Part shown: piece after piece, positions 41,635-50,569 of the stretch | How the letters are laid out: every line of letters starts with the position of its first letter | Position numbering within the stretch: the stretch's first letter is position 1 | From: UBA7672 sp047601145 | GTDB taxonomy: Bacteria > Pseudomonadota > Alphaproteobacteria > Caulobacterales > Hyphomonadaceae | DNA length: 64,000 nucleotides | NCBI GenBank assembly: GCA_047601145.1 | Contig: JASGJW010000005.1 | Coordinates: forward strand, 186,001-250,000 | Reading direction: 5' to 3' | Made by a program: the position numbers and the translations under genes | The notes under the pieces: model-generated | Seen by the model: the letters and a program-made list of their open reading frames with translations, nothing else | Databases searched by the model: none | What the model was told of the DNA's origin: nothing

Positions 41635-43083
41635 ATGACTGAAACCGACGGCCTGCCAGCTCCCCGCAGATACTGGGCCGTCGCCGCGATTGCCCTCGGG
41701 ATCACGCTGGCCGTCATTGATTCAGCGATCGCCAACGTCGCCCTGCCCACCATCGCAGCCGACCTACACGCCGAACCGGCAAGCTCGATCTGGGTCGTCA
41801 ACGGCTACCAGCTGGCCATCACGGTGTCGCTGCTTCCCCTGTCCTCGCTCGGTGACCGCATCGGCTATCGCAATATCTACCTGCCCGGCCTCGCGATCTT
41901 CACGCTGGCGTCGCTCGGCTGTGCGCTGGCGACCTCGCTGCCCATGCTGGCGATGGCGCGCGTGATCCAGGGCTTCGGCGCCGCCGGCATCATGAGCGTC
42001 AACACCGCCCTCCTCCGCTTCATCTATCCCCAGAAGCTTCTCGGGCGCGGCATCGGCATCAACGCATTGGTCGTGGCGCTGTCGGCCGCGGCCGGCCCCA
42101 CTATCGCGAGCGGCATCCTCTCGGTGGCGCCGTGGCCATGGCTGTTCGCAGTGAACCTGCCGATCGGGCTCGCGGCGCTGACGTTCGCCATCCCCTCCCT
42201 GCCGAAAACGCCCGCATCGCCCCACAAGTTCGATTGGCTGAGCGCTCTCCTGAGCGCAGCGACGTTCGGGCTGGTGATCGGCAGCATCGACGCGCTGGGA
42301 CAGGGCGAGGCTTTCGGCCTGTTCGTTGTCGAACTCGCTGCCGGCGGCATTCTCGCCTGGATCCTCACGCGCCGCGAACTGGGTAATCCGGCCCCGGTCT
42401 TGCCTGTCGACCTGCTGCGCATTCCGATCTTCACACTGTCGATCGCCACGTCGGTCTGTTCTTTCGCGGCGCAGATGCTGGCGCTGGTTTCGCTTCCCTT
42501 CATGCTGCATGGCCTCGGCTACGACGCCGTCGCAACGGGGCTGCTGATAACACCGTGGCCCATCGCCATTGCAATTGCGGCTCCGCTGGCCGGACACCTT
42601 GCCGACAGGTACCCGGCAGGATTGCTGGGCGGGATCGGCCTCGGGGCGTTTGCTATCGGCCTCTTGTCGCTTGCACTGCTGCCGGCCTCTCCCACGCCCT
42701 TCGACATCGTCTGGCGGATGGCGCTGTGCGGAGCGGGCTTCGGCATGTTCCAGTCGCCGAACAACCGCGCCATGATCACGGCGGCCCCGAAATCGCGCAG
42801 CGGCGGGGCGAGCGGCATGCTCGGCACCGCGCGCCTGCTCGGGCAGACGACCGGCGCCTCCATCGTCGCGCTGATGTTCGCCCGGGTGCCGGAGCATGGC
42901 AGCGTCGTGTCGCTGTTCATCGCGGCGGGCTGCTCGCTTGTGGCGGCGTTTGTCAGCCTTGCGCGGCTTTATGAACGCCCGGCGCTGCAGGTGCTGCGTC
43001 CTTCGAATCCTGAAGCAGACCCCATGATGCACGCCGATGTGCTGAAGGCGGAGGCGCGCACGGACCCGCCGAAAGAACCCTAG
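41635..43083 (+). CDS. MFS transporter, DHA2 family (14 helices)
   Basis: The protein has 482 residues. N-terminal motif 'VIDSAIANVALPTIAADL' with 'SIWVVNGYQLAI' is the D1 signature of DHA2 (EmrB/QacA) drug exporters, and 'LGDRIGYRNIYLPGLAIF' is the A motif in the first loop. The fifth helix has 'LSAAAGPTIASGILSVAPW', motif C. Fourteen hydrophobic segments fit the sequence. The substrate is unknown. It has AAGGAAA as ribosome site and is divergent from the dienelactone hydrolase gene by 113 bases. Confidence 0.88.
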   Translation: MTETDGLPAPRRYWAVAAIALGITLAVIDSAIANVALPTIAADLHAEPASSIWVVNGYQLAITVSLLPLSSLGDRIGYRNIYLPGLAIFTLASLGCALATSLPMLAMARVIQGFGAAGIMSVNTALLRFIYPQKLLGRGIGINALVVALSAAAGPTIASGILSVAPWPWLFAVNLPIGLAALTFAIPSLPKTPASPHKFDWLSALLSAATFGLVIGSIDALGQGEAFGLFVVELAAGGILAWILTRRELGNPAPVLPVDLLRIPIFTLSIATSVCSFAAQMLALVSLPFMLHGLGYDAVATGLLITPWPIAIAIAAPLAGHLADRYPAGLLGGIGLGAFAIGLLSLALLPASPTPFDIVWRMALCGAGFGMFQSPNNRAMITAAPKSRSGGASGMLGTARLLGQTTGASIVALMFARVPEHGSVVSLFIAAGCSLVAAFVSLARLYERPALQVLRPSNPEADPMMHADVLKAEARTDPPKEP

Positions 43084-43152
43084 CCTCCCAATAATGCTGA
43101 CACATCCTGACAGGACGCCCTGCTAGCGTCCGTGCAATTCAGGAGGCGTCCC

Positions 43153-43791
43153 GTGTTCGAACTCATCTCTGCAGGAACTCTCGTCGGGTATGTCGGCCTC
43201 GTCATCGCGATCGCGATTGCGCCGGGACCCAATGTCCTTTTCGTGATGACACAGTCGGCCTGGCGTGGCCCACGCGCAGGATTGTTCGCCGCCGCCGGCA
43301 TCGAGACGGCGAACTCGCTCTACGTGCTCTGCTCTGCGATTGGTCTTGCCGGGCTGATCGCTGCCTCTGGCGCTGCATTCGAGATCATCAAATGGGCAGG
43401 CGCCGCCTATCTGGCCTGGCTGGGCCTGCAGGCGTTCCGTTCATCCTTCAGGGCCTCGGAACAGCCTGTGCTTGCGACTGGCGAGGCCAGCGCGCGGGCG
43501 TTTCGTGACGGCGCGGTGGTGGCGCTGGGGAACCCGAAGACGATCCTGTTCTTCCTCGCCCTCTTCCCGCAATTCATCGATCCCGCGAAGCCAGTCTGGG
43601 CGCAATCGCTCGTCCTCGGCTTCCTCGGCATCACGATCGATTTCGTGGTGCAGATTGCCTACACGATCGCCGGCGGCATGCTGTCGAAGGCGCTCTCGCA
43701 CAAGCCGGTCAAACGCTGGTTCGAACGCGGGATCGGCGGCGCGTTCATGGGGCTGGCGGTTGCCGCAGCGCTTGTCCGCCGCGCCGCCTAG
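43153..43791 (+). CDS. LysE-family translocator
   Basis: The GTG at 43153 lies six bases after a perfect AGGAGG, so I reject the longer frame that starts at 43132. The 212-residue protein has six hydrophobic segments, begins 'GTLVGYVGLVIAIAIAPGPNVLFVMTQSA' in the LysE/RhtB style (shown here as 'IAPGPNVLFV'), and carries 'GNPKTILFFLALFPQFID' in the central loop. LysE proteins export amino acids. It follows the DHA2 exporter and converges on cysA with a four-base stop overlap. Confidence 0.9.
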   Translation: MFELISAGTLVGYVGLVIAIAIAPGPNVLFVMTQSAWRGPRAGLFAAAGIETANSLYVLCSAIGLAGLIAASGAAFEIIKWAGAAYLAWLGLQAFRSSFRASEQPVLATGEASARAFRDGAVVALGNPKTILFFLALFPQFIDPAKPVWAQSLVLGFLGITIDFVVQIAYTIAGGMLSKALSHKPVKRWFERGIGGAFMGLAVAAALVRRAA

Positions 43792-44909
43792 CGATCCAGC
43801 CAGCCTTCGGCCTTCGCCCATTTGAAATCGGACGTGGCGGAAGCGGCGAGCTTCTCGGTCTCGTAGCCCTCGGCGCCGCCGCCATAGACGCGGCCGCCGA
43901 TGATGCGGATCGAGAGGCGCTGCGAGTTGTGGATCGGGATTTCGGCAGGTGCGTCGAACTCGATGCGATGCCGGGCAAGGCCGCACTCGATCGTGACACG
44001 GCGGAAGCCGCCGATGCGGCGCGTCGACACAACGAGACCGGGAATGCCCGGCCCGCCGTCCGTCACCATCGCGACGTCCTCAGGGCGCAAGTAGAGCTGC
44101 GCCGGGCCATCCGGCAGGTTGCCGATTTCGAGATCGATGAGGCGTTCGTCCAGCGTGGCGCGGCCATTGCCGACCTGCACCGGGATGACGCTCGACTCGC
44201 CGATGAAAGAGAATACGAAAGGCGTCGCCGGCGTGTCATAGATTTCGTCGGGTGTCGCCGATTGTTCGATCTTGCCCTTGCTCATGACGACGACGCGATC
44301 GGCGAGCTCTAGCGCCTCTTCCTGGTCGTGCGTCACAAACAGCGTCGTGTGGCCGGTGCGTTCGTGGATCTCGCGCAGCCAGCGGCGCAGGTCCTTACGC
44401 ACGCGGGCATCAAGCGCGCCGAAGGGTTCATCGAGCAGGAGCACCGAGGGCTCGATCGCGAGGGCGCGCGCAAGGGCGACACGCTGGCGCTGGCCGCCGG
44501 AGAGTTGCGATGGGAAACGACGCTCGAGACCTGAAAGCTGGACGAGATCGAGGAGCTCAAGCACGCGGCGTTTGATCTCGTGTTCCTTCGGCTTGTTCTT
44601 GCGGCGTGCGCGCAGGCCAAAGGCAATGTTGTCCATGACGCGCATGTGCTTGAACAGCGCATAGTGCTGGAAGACGAAACCGACACCGCGATCCTGGATG
44701 CGGCTTTCGGAAGCGTCGCGGTCGTTGAAATAGACGGCGCCGGAATCGGCGGGCTCAAGACCGGCGATCGTGCGCAGCAGCGTGGTCTTGCCCGAGCCCG
44801 ACGGCCCCAGCAGTGCGACGAGCTCGCCCGACTGGACGGTCAACGACACGTCGTCCAGCGCGGCAAGGCCGGCGTAGCGCTTCGAGACGTTTTCAACCCG
44901 AACCTGCAT
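43788..44909 (-). CDS. cysA: Sulfate/thiosulfate ABC transporter ATP-binding protein
   Basis: A 373-residue ATPase. Walker A is 'GPSGSGKTTLLRTIAGL', the signature is 'LSGGQRQRVALARALA', Walker B is 'VLLLDEPFGALD', followed by 'HDQEEALELADRV' with the switch His. A C-terminal regulatory domain ('YLRPEDVAMV') is present as in CysA/PotA types. Last gene of the operon cysP-cysT-cysW-cysA. The energy-coupling subunit for sulfate import across the inner membrane. Confidence 0.95.
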   Translation of the reverse strand: MQVRVENVSKRYAGLAALDDVSLTVQSGELVALLGPSGSGKTTLLRTIAGLEPADSGAVYFNDRDASESRIQDRGVGFVFQHYALFKHMRVMDNIAFGLRARRKNKPKEHEIKRRVLELLDLVQLSGLERRFPSQLSGGQRQRVALARALAIEPSVLLLDEPFGALDARVRKDLRRWLREIHERTGHTTLFVTHDQEEALELADRVVVMSKGKIEQSATPDEIYDTPATPFVFSFIGESSVIPVQVGNGRATLDERLIDLEIGNLPDGPAQLYLRPEDVAMVTDGGPGIPGLVVSTRRIGGFRRVTIECGLARHRIEFDAPAEIPIHNSQRLSIRIIGGRVYGGGAEGYETEKLAASATSDFKWAKAEGWLDR

Positions 44910-44920
44910 GCAACTCCCGA

Positions 44921-45790
44921 TCAGTGCCGACGCTGGGCCGCGAGCGACCCGGCGAAGCGGGCTTCAAGCAGCGTCTTCACGCCGAGCGTCACGAGCGCGA
45001 GCGCGGCCAGCAGCGAGGCAACCGCGAATGCGGCGGCCGCCTTGTTGTCGTTGTAGAGGATTTCGATGTGCAGCGGCAGCGTGTTCGTCACGCCGCGGAT
45101 ATGGCCGGAAACCACGGAAACCGCGCCGAATTCGCCCATCGCTCGCGCGTTGCACAGGAGAACGCCATAGAGCAGGCCCCATTTCACGTTCGGCAGTGTG
45201 ACCAGGAAGAACGTTCGCCAGCCGCTGGCGCCAAGCGACACGGCGGCCTCTTCTTCCGACGAGCCCTGCTGCTGCATCAGCGGGATCAGTTCGCGTGCGA
45301 TGAAGGGAAAGGTGATGAAGATTGTCGCGATAACGATGCCCGGCACGGCGAAGAGGATCTTGATGTTGTTGTCGGCCAGCCAAGGGCCAAGCGCGCTGTT
45401 GGCGCCGAACAGCAGAACGAAGATCAGACCCGAGACGACGGGCGAGACCGCGAAAGGCAGATCGATCAGTGTCAGCAGGAACGCCTTGCCCTTGAAGTCA
45501 AACTTGGCGATCGCCCACGCGGCGGCGATGCCGAAAATCAGGTTCATCGGCACGGCGATGCCAGCGACAAGCAGGGTGAGTTGCAGCGCCGCCATCGTGT
45601 CCGGCATGGCGAGCGCCTGGAAGTAGACGCCGATGCCGCGGCTGAACGCTTCGAGAAACACGACCAGGAGCGGCGCGATCAGGATCACCGCAAGGAAAGT
45701 AAGCGCGGCGCCGATCAGGAAGCCGCGCGTTTTCGGACCCTCGCCGATCGCGATGCGCCGTTTCTTCGGTTTGCCCGCTGCCTCACTCAT
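44921..45790 (-). CDS. cysW: Sulfate ABC transporter permease CysW
   Basis: A 289-residue permease with six membrane segments after a basic N-terminus. The EAA loop appears as 'EEAAVSLGASGWRTFFLVTLPN', which docks on the ATPase. 'RAMGEFGAVSVVSGHIRG' is characteristic of CysW. The gene overlaps cysT by eight bases, and cysA follows after 11 bases, so the transporter subunits are made in fixed order. Confidence 0.93.
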   Translation of the reverse strand: MSEAAGKPKKRRIAIGEGPKTRGFLIGAALTFLAVILIAPLLVVFLEAFSRGIGVYFQALAMPDTMAALQLTLLVAGIAVPMNLIFGIAAAWAIAKFDFKGKAFLLTLIDLPFAVSPVVSGLIFVLLFGANSALGPWLADNNIKILFAVPGIVIATIFITFPFIARELIPLMQQQGSSEEEAAVSLGASGWRTFFLVTLPNVKWGLLYGVLLCNARAMGEFGAVSVVSGHIRGVTNTLPLHIEILYNDNKAAAAFAVASLLAALALVTLGVKTLLEARFAGSLAAQRRH

Positions 45791-46649
45791 GGCCGAACCA
45801 CCTGCGGCTCCAGGCCTGCAACAGGTTGATCACGAACAGCATGGTGAAGGAGATCACCAGCATGATGCTCGCGATCGCCGTGGCGCCGGCATAGTTGTGC
45901 TCTTCCAGCTTGATGACGATCAGCAGTGGCGCGATCTCGGACTGGAATGGCAGGTTCGACGCGATGAAGATCACCGAGCCATATTCGCCAACGCCGCGCG
46001 CGAACGACAGCGCAAAGCCCGTGAGAATGGCCGGGAACAGCGCTGGAAAGATCACCTGCGTGACCGTCCGCCAGCGCCGTGCGCCGAGCGTCGCCGCCAC
46101 CTCTTCCGTCTCGCGATCGATCTCTTCCAGCACGGGCTGCACGGTGCGCACAACGAATGGCAGGCCGACGAAGATCAGCGCCATCACGACACCCGTCGAC
46201 GTGAAACCGACCTTGATCCCGAACCAGTCATCCAGGATCGCGCCGAACGGTCCGTTGGGCGCATAGAGTGTCGCGAGCGCGATGCCGGCAACAGCTGTAG
46301 GAAGCGCAAATGGCAGGTCCACCGCCGCATCGAGCCAGCGGCGCCCGGGGAATCTGTACCGTACCAGCACCCACGCCACGAGCACGCCGAACACGGTGTT
46401 GACCACGGCTGCGAGGACCGCTGAACCAAAGGACAGCTCTAGCGCCGCGACGACGCGCGGATCGAAAGCGATCTTCCAGAACTCATCCCAGCCCAGCGTC
46501 GCCGAACGCACCGCGAGCCCGGCGAGCGGGATCAGCACCACAAGCGACAGGTACGCAATCGTATACCCCAGGCTCAAACCGAAGCCCGGGAGCACGCTGC
46601 GCCGCCGCCAGCGGAAGTTCTGCGCCCCGTCCGGCGCCGCTGCCGTCAT
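45783..46649 (-). CDS. cysT: Sulfate ABC transporter permease CysT (CysU)
   Basis: A 288-residue permease. I use the ATG at 46649 with AGGACGG upstream; a TTG six bases earlier is possible. Six hydrophobic segments, the EAA loop 'EEVAATLGARRWRTVTQVIFPA', and 'SFARGVGEYGSVIFIASNLP', typical of CysT. It follows cysP after 12 bases. Together with CysW it forms the channel for sulfate or thiosulfate. Confidence 0.93.
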   Translation of the reverse strand: MTAAAPDGAQNFRWRRRSVLPGFGLSLGYTIAYLSLVVLIPLAGLAVRSATLGWDEFWKIAFDPRVVAALELSFGSAVLAAVVNTVFGVLVAWVLVRYRFPGRRWLDAAVDLPFALPTAVAGIALATLYAPNGPFGAILDDWFGIKVGFTSTGVVMALIFVGLPFVVRTVQPVLEEIDRETEEVAATLGARRWRTVTQVIFPALFPAILTGFALSFARGVGEYGSVIFIASNLPFQSEIAPLLIVIKLEEHNYAGATAIASIMLVISFTMLFVINLLQAWSRRWFGHE

Positions 46650-46661
46650 AGACAAACCGTC

Positions 46662-47687
46662 CTATTTCGCCGGCTGGTAGATCTGGTCGAATACGCCATT
46701 CGCATCAAAGTGCTTGGCCTGCGCCGCAGCCCATCCGCCAAAGAGCGGATCGTCAATCGTCACCATGTCGATCTGCTTGAAGCGGGCGATATCGGCCGGA
46801 TCAGCCGCAGACGGATCATTGGGACGATAGAAGTGCTTGGCCGCAATCTTCTGGCCCGCAGGCGCGTAAAGGTGTTTCAGGTAATCTTCCGCTACCTGCG
46901 CCGTACCATGCTTTTCGGCATTGCCCTGCACCACGGCGACTGGCGGTTCGGCCTTGATGGAGAGAGAAGGATAGATCAGCTCGTATTCGCCCGGCTTCGC
47001 TTCGGCCAGCGTGTAGAAGCCTTCATTCTCCCACGTGATCAGGACGTCGCCGATACCCTGCTGCACGAACGTCGTGGTCGAGGCGCGCGCGCCGGTGTCG
47101 AGCTTGGCGGCGTTCTTGTAGATCGCGCTCACGAATTCCTTGGTCTTGGCTTCATCCCCGCTGGACTGCTTCGCGCCAAAGGCCCAGGCCGCGAGATAGT
47201 TCCAGCGCGCCCCGCCCGACGTCTTGGGGTTCGGCGTCACGATCGAAACGCCCGGCAAAGCCAGATCGCTCCAGTCACGGACGTTCTTCGGATTGCCCTT
47301 GCGCACCAGGAACACGATCGTCGAGGTGTAGGGCGAGGAATTGGCCGGCAGCTTCGAGCGCCAGTCGGCGGGGATCTTGCCCGTCTCTTTCGCGATGAGA
47401 TCGATGTCGTTCTGAAGCGCGAGCGTCACCACATCGGCCTCGAGCCCATCGATCACCGAGCGAGCCTGCTTGCCCGATCCGCCGTGGGACATGTTGACCT
47501 TCACGGTCTTCCCATCAGCCGTCTTGTAGCTGGCGGAGAAGTCCGCGTTGAACTCCTCATAGAGTTCGCGCGTCGGATCATACGAAACATTGAGCAGCGA
47601 GATCTCGCCGCCGGCAGGCGTCGAACTCGGTCCTCCGCACGCGGCGAGCGCCAACGATGCGGCCACAGCGACAAGCTTCAGGCGCAT
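46662..47687 (-). CDS. cysP: Sulfate/thiosulfate-binding periplasmic protein
   Basis: The protein has 341 residues with a lipoprotein-like signal (SLALAACGG). The mature protein begins 'ISLLNVSYDPTRELYEEFNADF', a Sbp/CysP hallmark, and has 'MSHGGSGKQARSVIDGLEADV', the conserved anion-binding region, then 'LITWENEGFY' and a C-terminal 'YQPAK'. It delivers sulfate or thiosulfate to CysTWA. A strong ribosome site (GGAGG) precedes the ATG, and the promoter lies at 47712-47742 with a motif shared with the upstream Rrf2 gene. Confidence 0.94.
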   Translation of the reverse strand: MRLKLVAVAASLALAACGGPSSTPAGGEISLLNVSYDPTRELYEEFNADFSASYKTADGKTVKVNMSHGGSGKQARSVIDGLEADVVTLALQNDIDLIAKETGKIPADWRSKLPANSSPYTSTIVFLVRKGNPKNVRDWSDLALPGVSIVTPNPKTSGGARWNYLAAWAFGAKQSSGDEAKTKEFVSAIYKNAAKLDTGARASTTTFVQQGIGDVLITWENEGFYTLAEAKPGEYELIYPSLSIKAEPPVAVVQGNAEKHGTAQVAEDYLKHLYAPAGQKIAAKHFYRPNDPSAADPADIARFKQIDMVTIDDPLFGGWAAAQAKHFDANGVFDQIYQPAK

Positions 47688-47711
47688 TGGGTAGTCCTCC
47701 GGAGCAGCTAT

Positions 47712-47742
47712 TACGCTAGTGGTCCGGTAGAGTTTGTCAAAC
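47712..47742 (-). promoter_or_regulatory. cysP promoter with shared ACTCTAC block
   Basis: On the minus strand TTGACA (47740-47735) is separated by 16 bases from TAGCGT (47718-47713). One base after the -35 comes ACTCTAC. The same block in the same register appears in the promoter of the Rrf2 gene, so it is a candidate operator. Confidence 0.55.
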
Positions 47743-47747
47743 CTGGG

Positions 47748-48194
47748 TCAGGCGACGGCGTCTCTCAAACGCACCGGCAGGCGGGCCTCCAAGGCGTCCG
47801 CTATCGTGGTCCGGTCGAGCACGCTGCGGGTCGCATCCGCGACCTGCGCGAACACCCGGCGCACCTCGCAGCTCGCCTCCTCGTCGCAATCCTCGCAGCG
47901 GCGGTAGGCAATCTTCGACAGGCATGGCAGCGGCGCGATCGGACCATCGATGATGCGCAGCACTTCGCCGAATGAAATCGTGTCGGCAGGCCGCAAAAGC
48001 CCATAACCACCGGCCTTTCCGCGCCTCGAGACGACGAGACCGTGATGCTTGAGGTCGAGCAGTATCTGCTCGAGAAACTTTTTCGGAATGTTCTGCGCCT
48101 CGGCGATCTCGGAGATGAAGGTCGGCTTGCCGGGCGGCTGCTTGGCGAGCGCGACGAGCGCCCGGAGAGCATACTTGGCCTTCTGTGAAATCAT
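47748..48194 (-). CDS. Rrf2-family transcriptional regulator next to cysPTWA
   Basis: A 148-residue protein starting at the ATG at 48194. 'MISQKAKYALRALVALA' is the family's opening, 'FISEIAEAQNIPKKFLEQILLDLKHHGLV' (given here as its ends) forms the winged helix, and 'RGKAGGYGLLRPADTISF' is the wing. Cysteines at 'LPCLSK', 'RRCEDCDEEASCEV' number four, spaced C-x8-C-x2-C-x5-C, so it may carry an iron-sulfur cluster or zinc, but the IscR spacing is not exact. It lies upstream of cysP on the same strand with its own promoter and probably regulates sulfate uptake and itself. Confidence 0.9.
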   Translation of the reverse strand: MISQKAKYALRALVALAKQPPGKPTFISEIAEAQNIPKKFLEQILLDLKHHGLVVSRRGKAGGYGLLRPADTISFGEVLRIIDGPIAPLPCLSKIAYRRCEDCDEEASCEVRRVFAQVADATRSVLDRTTIADALEARLPVRLRDAVA

Positions 48195-48253
48195 CGGCGT
48201 GAACCAGCACAAGGGACGCGGCCGCCAGCATTGTCGCCAGCGACTCCGTTGAA

Positions 48254-48282
48254 ACTATATTGTCCCTGTAGAGTAAGTAAAC
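48254..48282 (-). promoter_or_regulatory. Rrf2-gene promoter with shared ACTCTAC block
   Basis: On the minus strand TTTACT (48281-48276) and TATAGT (48259-48254) are 16 bases apart. ACTCTAC begins one base after the -35, just as at the cysP promoter. Autoregulation by the Rrf2 protein is the simplest reading. The site also lies upstream of the divergent porin gene. Confidence 0.55.
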
Positions 48283-48355
48283 GGATAGCGGCCGCCTTCC
48301 CAAGTACTGGAAAAGCGGCTCTTTCTGCGTTCAGACCTAGAAATATGGCGGGGCC

Positions 48356-49756
48356 ATGCTTCGACAACCCTTCTACCTGACCGGGTTCGCCCTTGCCGTG
48401 GCCGCCCACGCCGCGCCGAGCGCCAGCGCGCAGGAAAAGACGGCGGAAAAGCCCTTCCGGCTGGGAAGCACGATCGGGGCGCCCGACTGGCTGAAAGTCT
48501 CCGGCTCTATCCGGCCCCGCTACGAGACGCTGGGAAACACTTTCTACGCCGGTCGGACTGGCGGCGACGAACTCTTCAGCGTCCAGACCCTGCTCAAGGT
48601 CGAAGCAGGGACAGGCGACTTCGTCATCGGCGGCGAACTGCTCGATGCCCGTCTCCTCTCCGGCAATGCCGGCGGCGGGGCTGCGGCTGAGGTGGACGCG
48701 CTTGAGCCCGCCCAGTTCTATCTTGCCTGGCGGCCGAAGAATTTCCTGATGCAGGGCGCCAATCTCGATCTCACCCTCGGCCGCTTCACGATGGATATCG
48801 GATCGCGCCGCCTCGCCGCCCGCGCCAACTACCGCAATATCCTGACCCAGTTCGACGGCGTGCGCGCCATCTGGACAAGCGCGGACAAGCTCAAGGCCAC
48901 CGCCTTCTATTCGACCGTTGCTCCACGCATCCCTTCGGACCAGCCTTCGGCGCTCGACAATGAAGTCGCCTTCAATCCGGTGGAGGACAATGTCCGTTTC
49001 AGCGGGCTCGACATCGAGACGCCGCTGCCAGGCGGCATCGTCGGCGAACTCTACCTTCTCGACCTCGACGAGAAGGATGCGGCCGGCTTGCCCACGCGCA
49101 ATCGCGACCTGTCCACCCTCGGCGGGCGTCTTCGGGTGGCGCCCAAGACCGGAGCTTTCGACTTCGAGATCGAATATGCAGGCCAGACGGGCACCGTCCG
49201 CGCCACGACCAGCCCCGCCGACGTGACCAACCTCGATCACGACGCAAGCATGCTGCACCTTGAGGGCGGCGTTACCTTTGATGGTCCATGGACGCCGCGC
49301 ATCGCAGTCCAGCTGGACCACGCAACAGGCGACCGCTCGCCGGCCGACCTTTCCAGCGAACGGTTCGATTCGCTCTTTGGCGACAGGTCGTTCGAATACG
49401 GCCCGACCAGCATCTACGGCGCCGTCGCGCGCACCAACATGCTCTCGCCTGCCCTGCGCCTGGAATTCAAACCCGACGGCGATTCGGACGCTTACATCGC
49501 CATCCGCCGGATCACGCTGGACCAGTCACGCGACAGCTTCGCCAATTCCGGTGTCCGCGACGCCAGCGGCGCATCCGGGGACGATGCAGCCACCCAGCTC
49601 GATTTCCGCTACCGGCGCTGGCTCGTCCCCGACAGTGTCCGCTGGTCCTTCGGCGCTGCACGCCTGTTCCGCGGCGATTTCCTGAAGCAAGCGCCCAACG
49701 CCACCGGTCAGGGCGACGCCCTGTTCGGCTTCACAGACGTGACCTGGACATTCTAG
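48356..49756 (+). CDS. Alginate-export-type outer-membrane porin
   Basis: A 466-residue protein with a signal peptide (FALAVAAHAAPSASAQ). The rest alternates amphipathic beta strands: 'WLKVSGSIRPRYETLGNTF', 'LDLTLGRFTMDIGSRRLAARAN', 'YRNILTQFDGVRA' and a C-terminal 'ALFGFTDVTWTF' ending in Phe, the usual outer-membrane insertion signal. The segment 'GRFTMDIGSRRL' is common in AlgE-like/alginate export family barrels. It is divergent from the Rrf2 gene and shares its upstream region, so sulfur-dependent expression is possible. Solute unknown. Confidence 0.8.
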   Translation: MLRQPFYLTGFALAVAAHAAPSASAQEKTAEKPFRLGSTIGAPDWLKVSGSIRPRYETLGNTFYAGRTGGDELFSVQTLLKVEAGTGDFVIGGELLDARLLSGNAGGGAAAEVDALEPAQFYLAWRPKNFLMQGANLDLTLGRFTMDIGSRRLAARANYRNILTQFDGVRAIWTSADKLKATAFYSTVAPRIPSDQPSALDNEVAFNPVEDNVRFSGLDIETPLPGGIVGELYLLDLDEKDAAGLPTRNRDLSTLGGRLRVAPKTGAFDFEIEYAGQTGTVRATTSPADVTNLDHDASMLHLEGGVTFDGPWTPRIAVQLDHATGDRSPADLSSERFDSLFGDRSFEYGPTSIYGAVARTNMLSPALRLEFKPDGDSDAYIAIRRITLDQSRDSFANSGVRDASGASGDDAATQLDFRYRRWLVPDSVRWSFGAARLFRGDFLKQAPNATGQGDALFGFTDVTWTF

Positions 49757-50130
49757 GCAAGCCGCACGCCCTCGAAGGTGCGCTTCATCATCAGCTGGTG
49801 CTCGACATGGGCGATGACCTCGACCGCCTCGCCGAGGCGGTCCTTCACGGCCGCCAGCGCCACGGCGGCCTGCGCCTGGGTCGCCAGTCCCGACCGGCCC
49901 AGCCTTTCGGCCTCCTCGCAAGCATCTCCGAGGGCCATTAACCCGACGCTGCGGCCGGCGCCCTTTATGGCGTGGGCGGCGTCGGCCCAGTGCTCGGCCG
50001 GCTGGGAAGGGTCGAGCATGCGGCCCCAGAGATCGGTCGACTGGCGGAATATTCCAAGGGCTTCTACGGCGAGGTCGGCGTCGGCCCCGGTCATGGTTGA
50101 AAGTTGTTCGAGATCCATAATGGCCGTCAT
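49753..50130 (-). CDS. Histidine phosphotransfer (Hpt) domain protein
   Basis: The gene encodes 125 residues, starting at the ATG at 50130 with purine-rich DNA upstream; a longer in-frame start (50196) would add an unrelated extension. The Hpt fold is visible with the phosphorylatable His in 'AAHAIKGAGRSVGLMALG' (His53). The N-terminal 'MDLEQLSTMTGADADLAVEALGIFRQ'-type helix (named here by its ends) is typical. It would relay phosphate between a hybrid histidine kinase and a response regulator, both encoded elsewhere. It converges on the porin gene with a four-base overlap. Confidence 0.85.
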   Translation of the reverse strand: MTAIMDLEQLSTMTGADADLAVEALGIFRQSTDLWGRMLDPSQPAEHWADAAHAIKGAGRSVGLMALGDACEEAERLGRSGLATQAQAAVALAAVKDRLGEAVEVIAHVEHQLMMKRTFEGVRLA

Positions 50131-50387
50131 GGCCCCAATCCCCTGCTGCGCCAAAAGGTGCGCCCGCCGCGATAATGGCAGGTTAAGTCCGGACATTTCG
50201 CCTGATTCCCGACACGAAGTCCGCAAAACCGGGCCAGCCGGCCATTCCGCGAACGGCATGATGGACAGGCCATCATCAGCGTAGCGCCGGGGCCTCATTT
50301 CGCGTCATTCCGGCGGGCATGCCGAACTTTCGCCTTGATGCCGCGCGAGCTTGGCCTCACAACTTGCCGGGTAGTGGGGTCAGCCCG

Positions 50388-50558
50388 ATGATCGATGTCA
50401 TTGTCAACGTACGGGATGCGGTGTTCGCGGCGCTTGTCGCGTGGACGGGTGTTGGCGATTCCGAACCGGCCAAGCCGATGAAGGATCAGGACATGAAGCG
50501 CGGCAAGCCTGCGCCGATTGAAAAACCGGTCCAGCAGCAGACACCGAAGGTCTACTAG
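50388..50558 (+). CDS. Small hypothetical protein, 56 aa
   Basis: The ATG at 50388 follows GTGGGG by a few bases and the frame ends 12 bases before a good terminator hairpin, which suggests a real short transcript. The peptide has a hydrophobic first half ('MIDVIVNVRDAVFAALVAW') and a Lys/Pro/Gln-rich charged tail ending 'QQQTPKVY'. It could be a peripheral membrane peptide. A longer in-frame start at 50319 is possible. No family recognised. Confidence 0.45.
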   Translation: MIDVIVNVRDAVFAALVAWTGVGDSEPAKPMKDQDMKRGKPAPIEKPVQQQTPKVY

Positions 50559-50569
50559 GCTGCTTTTTT

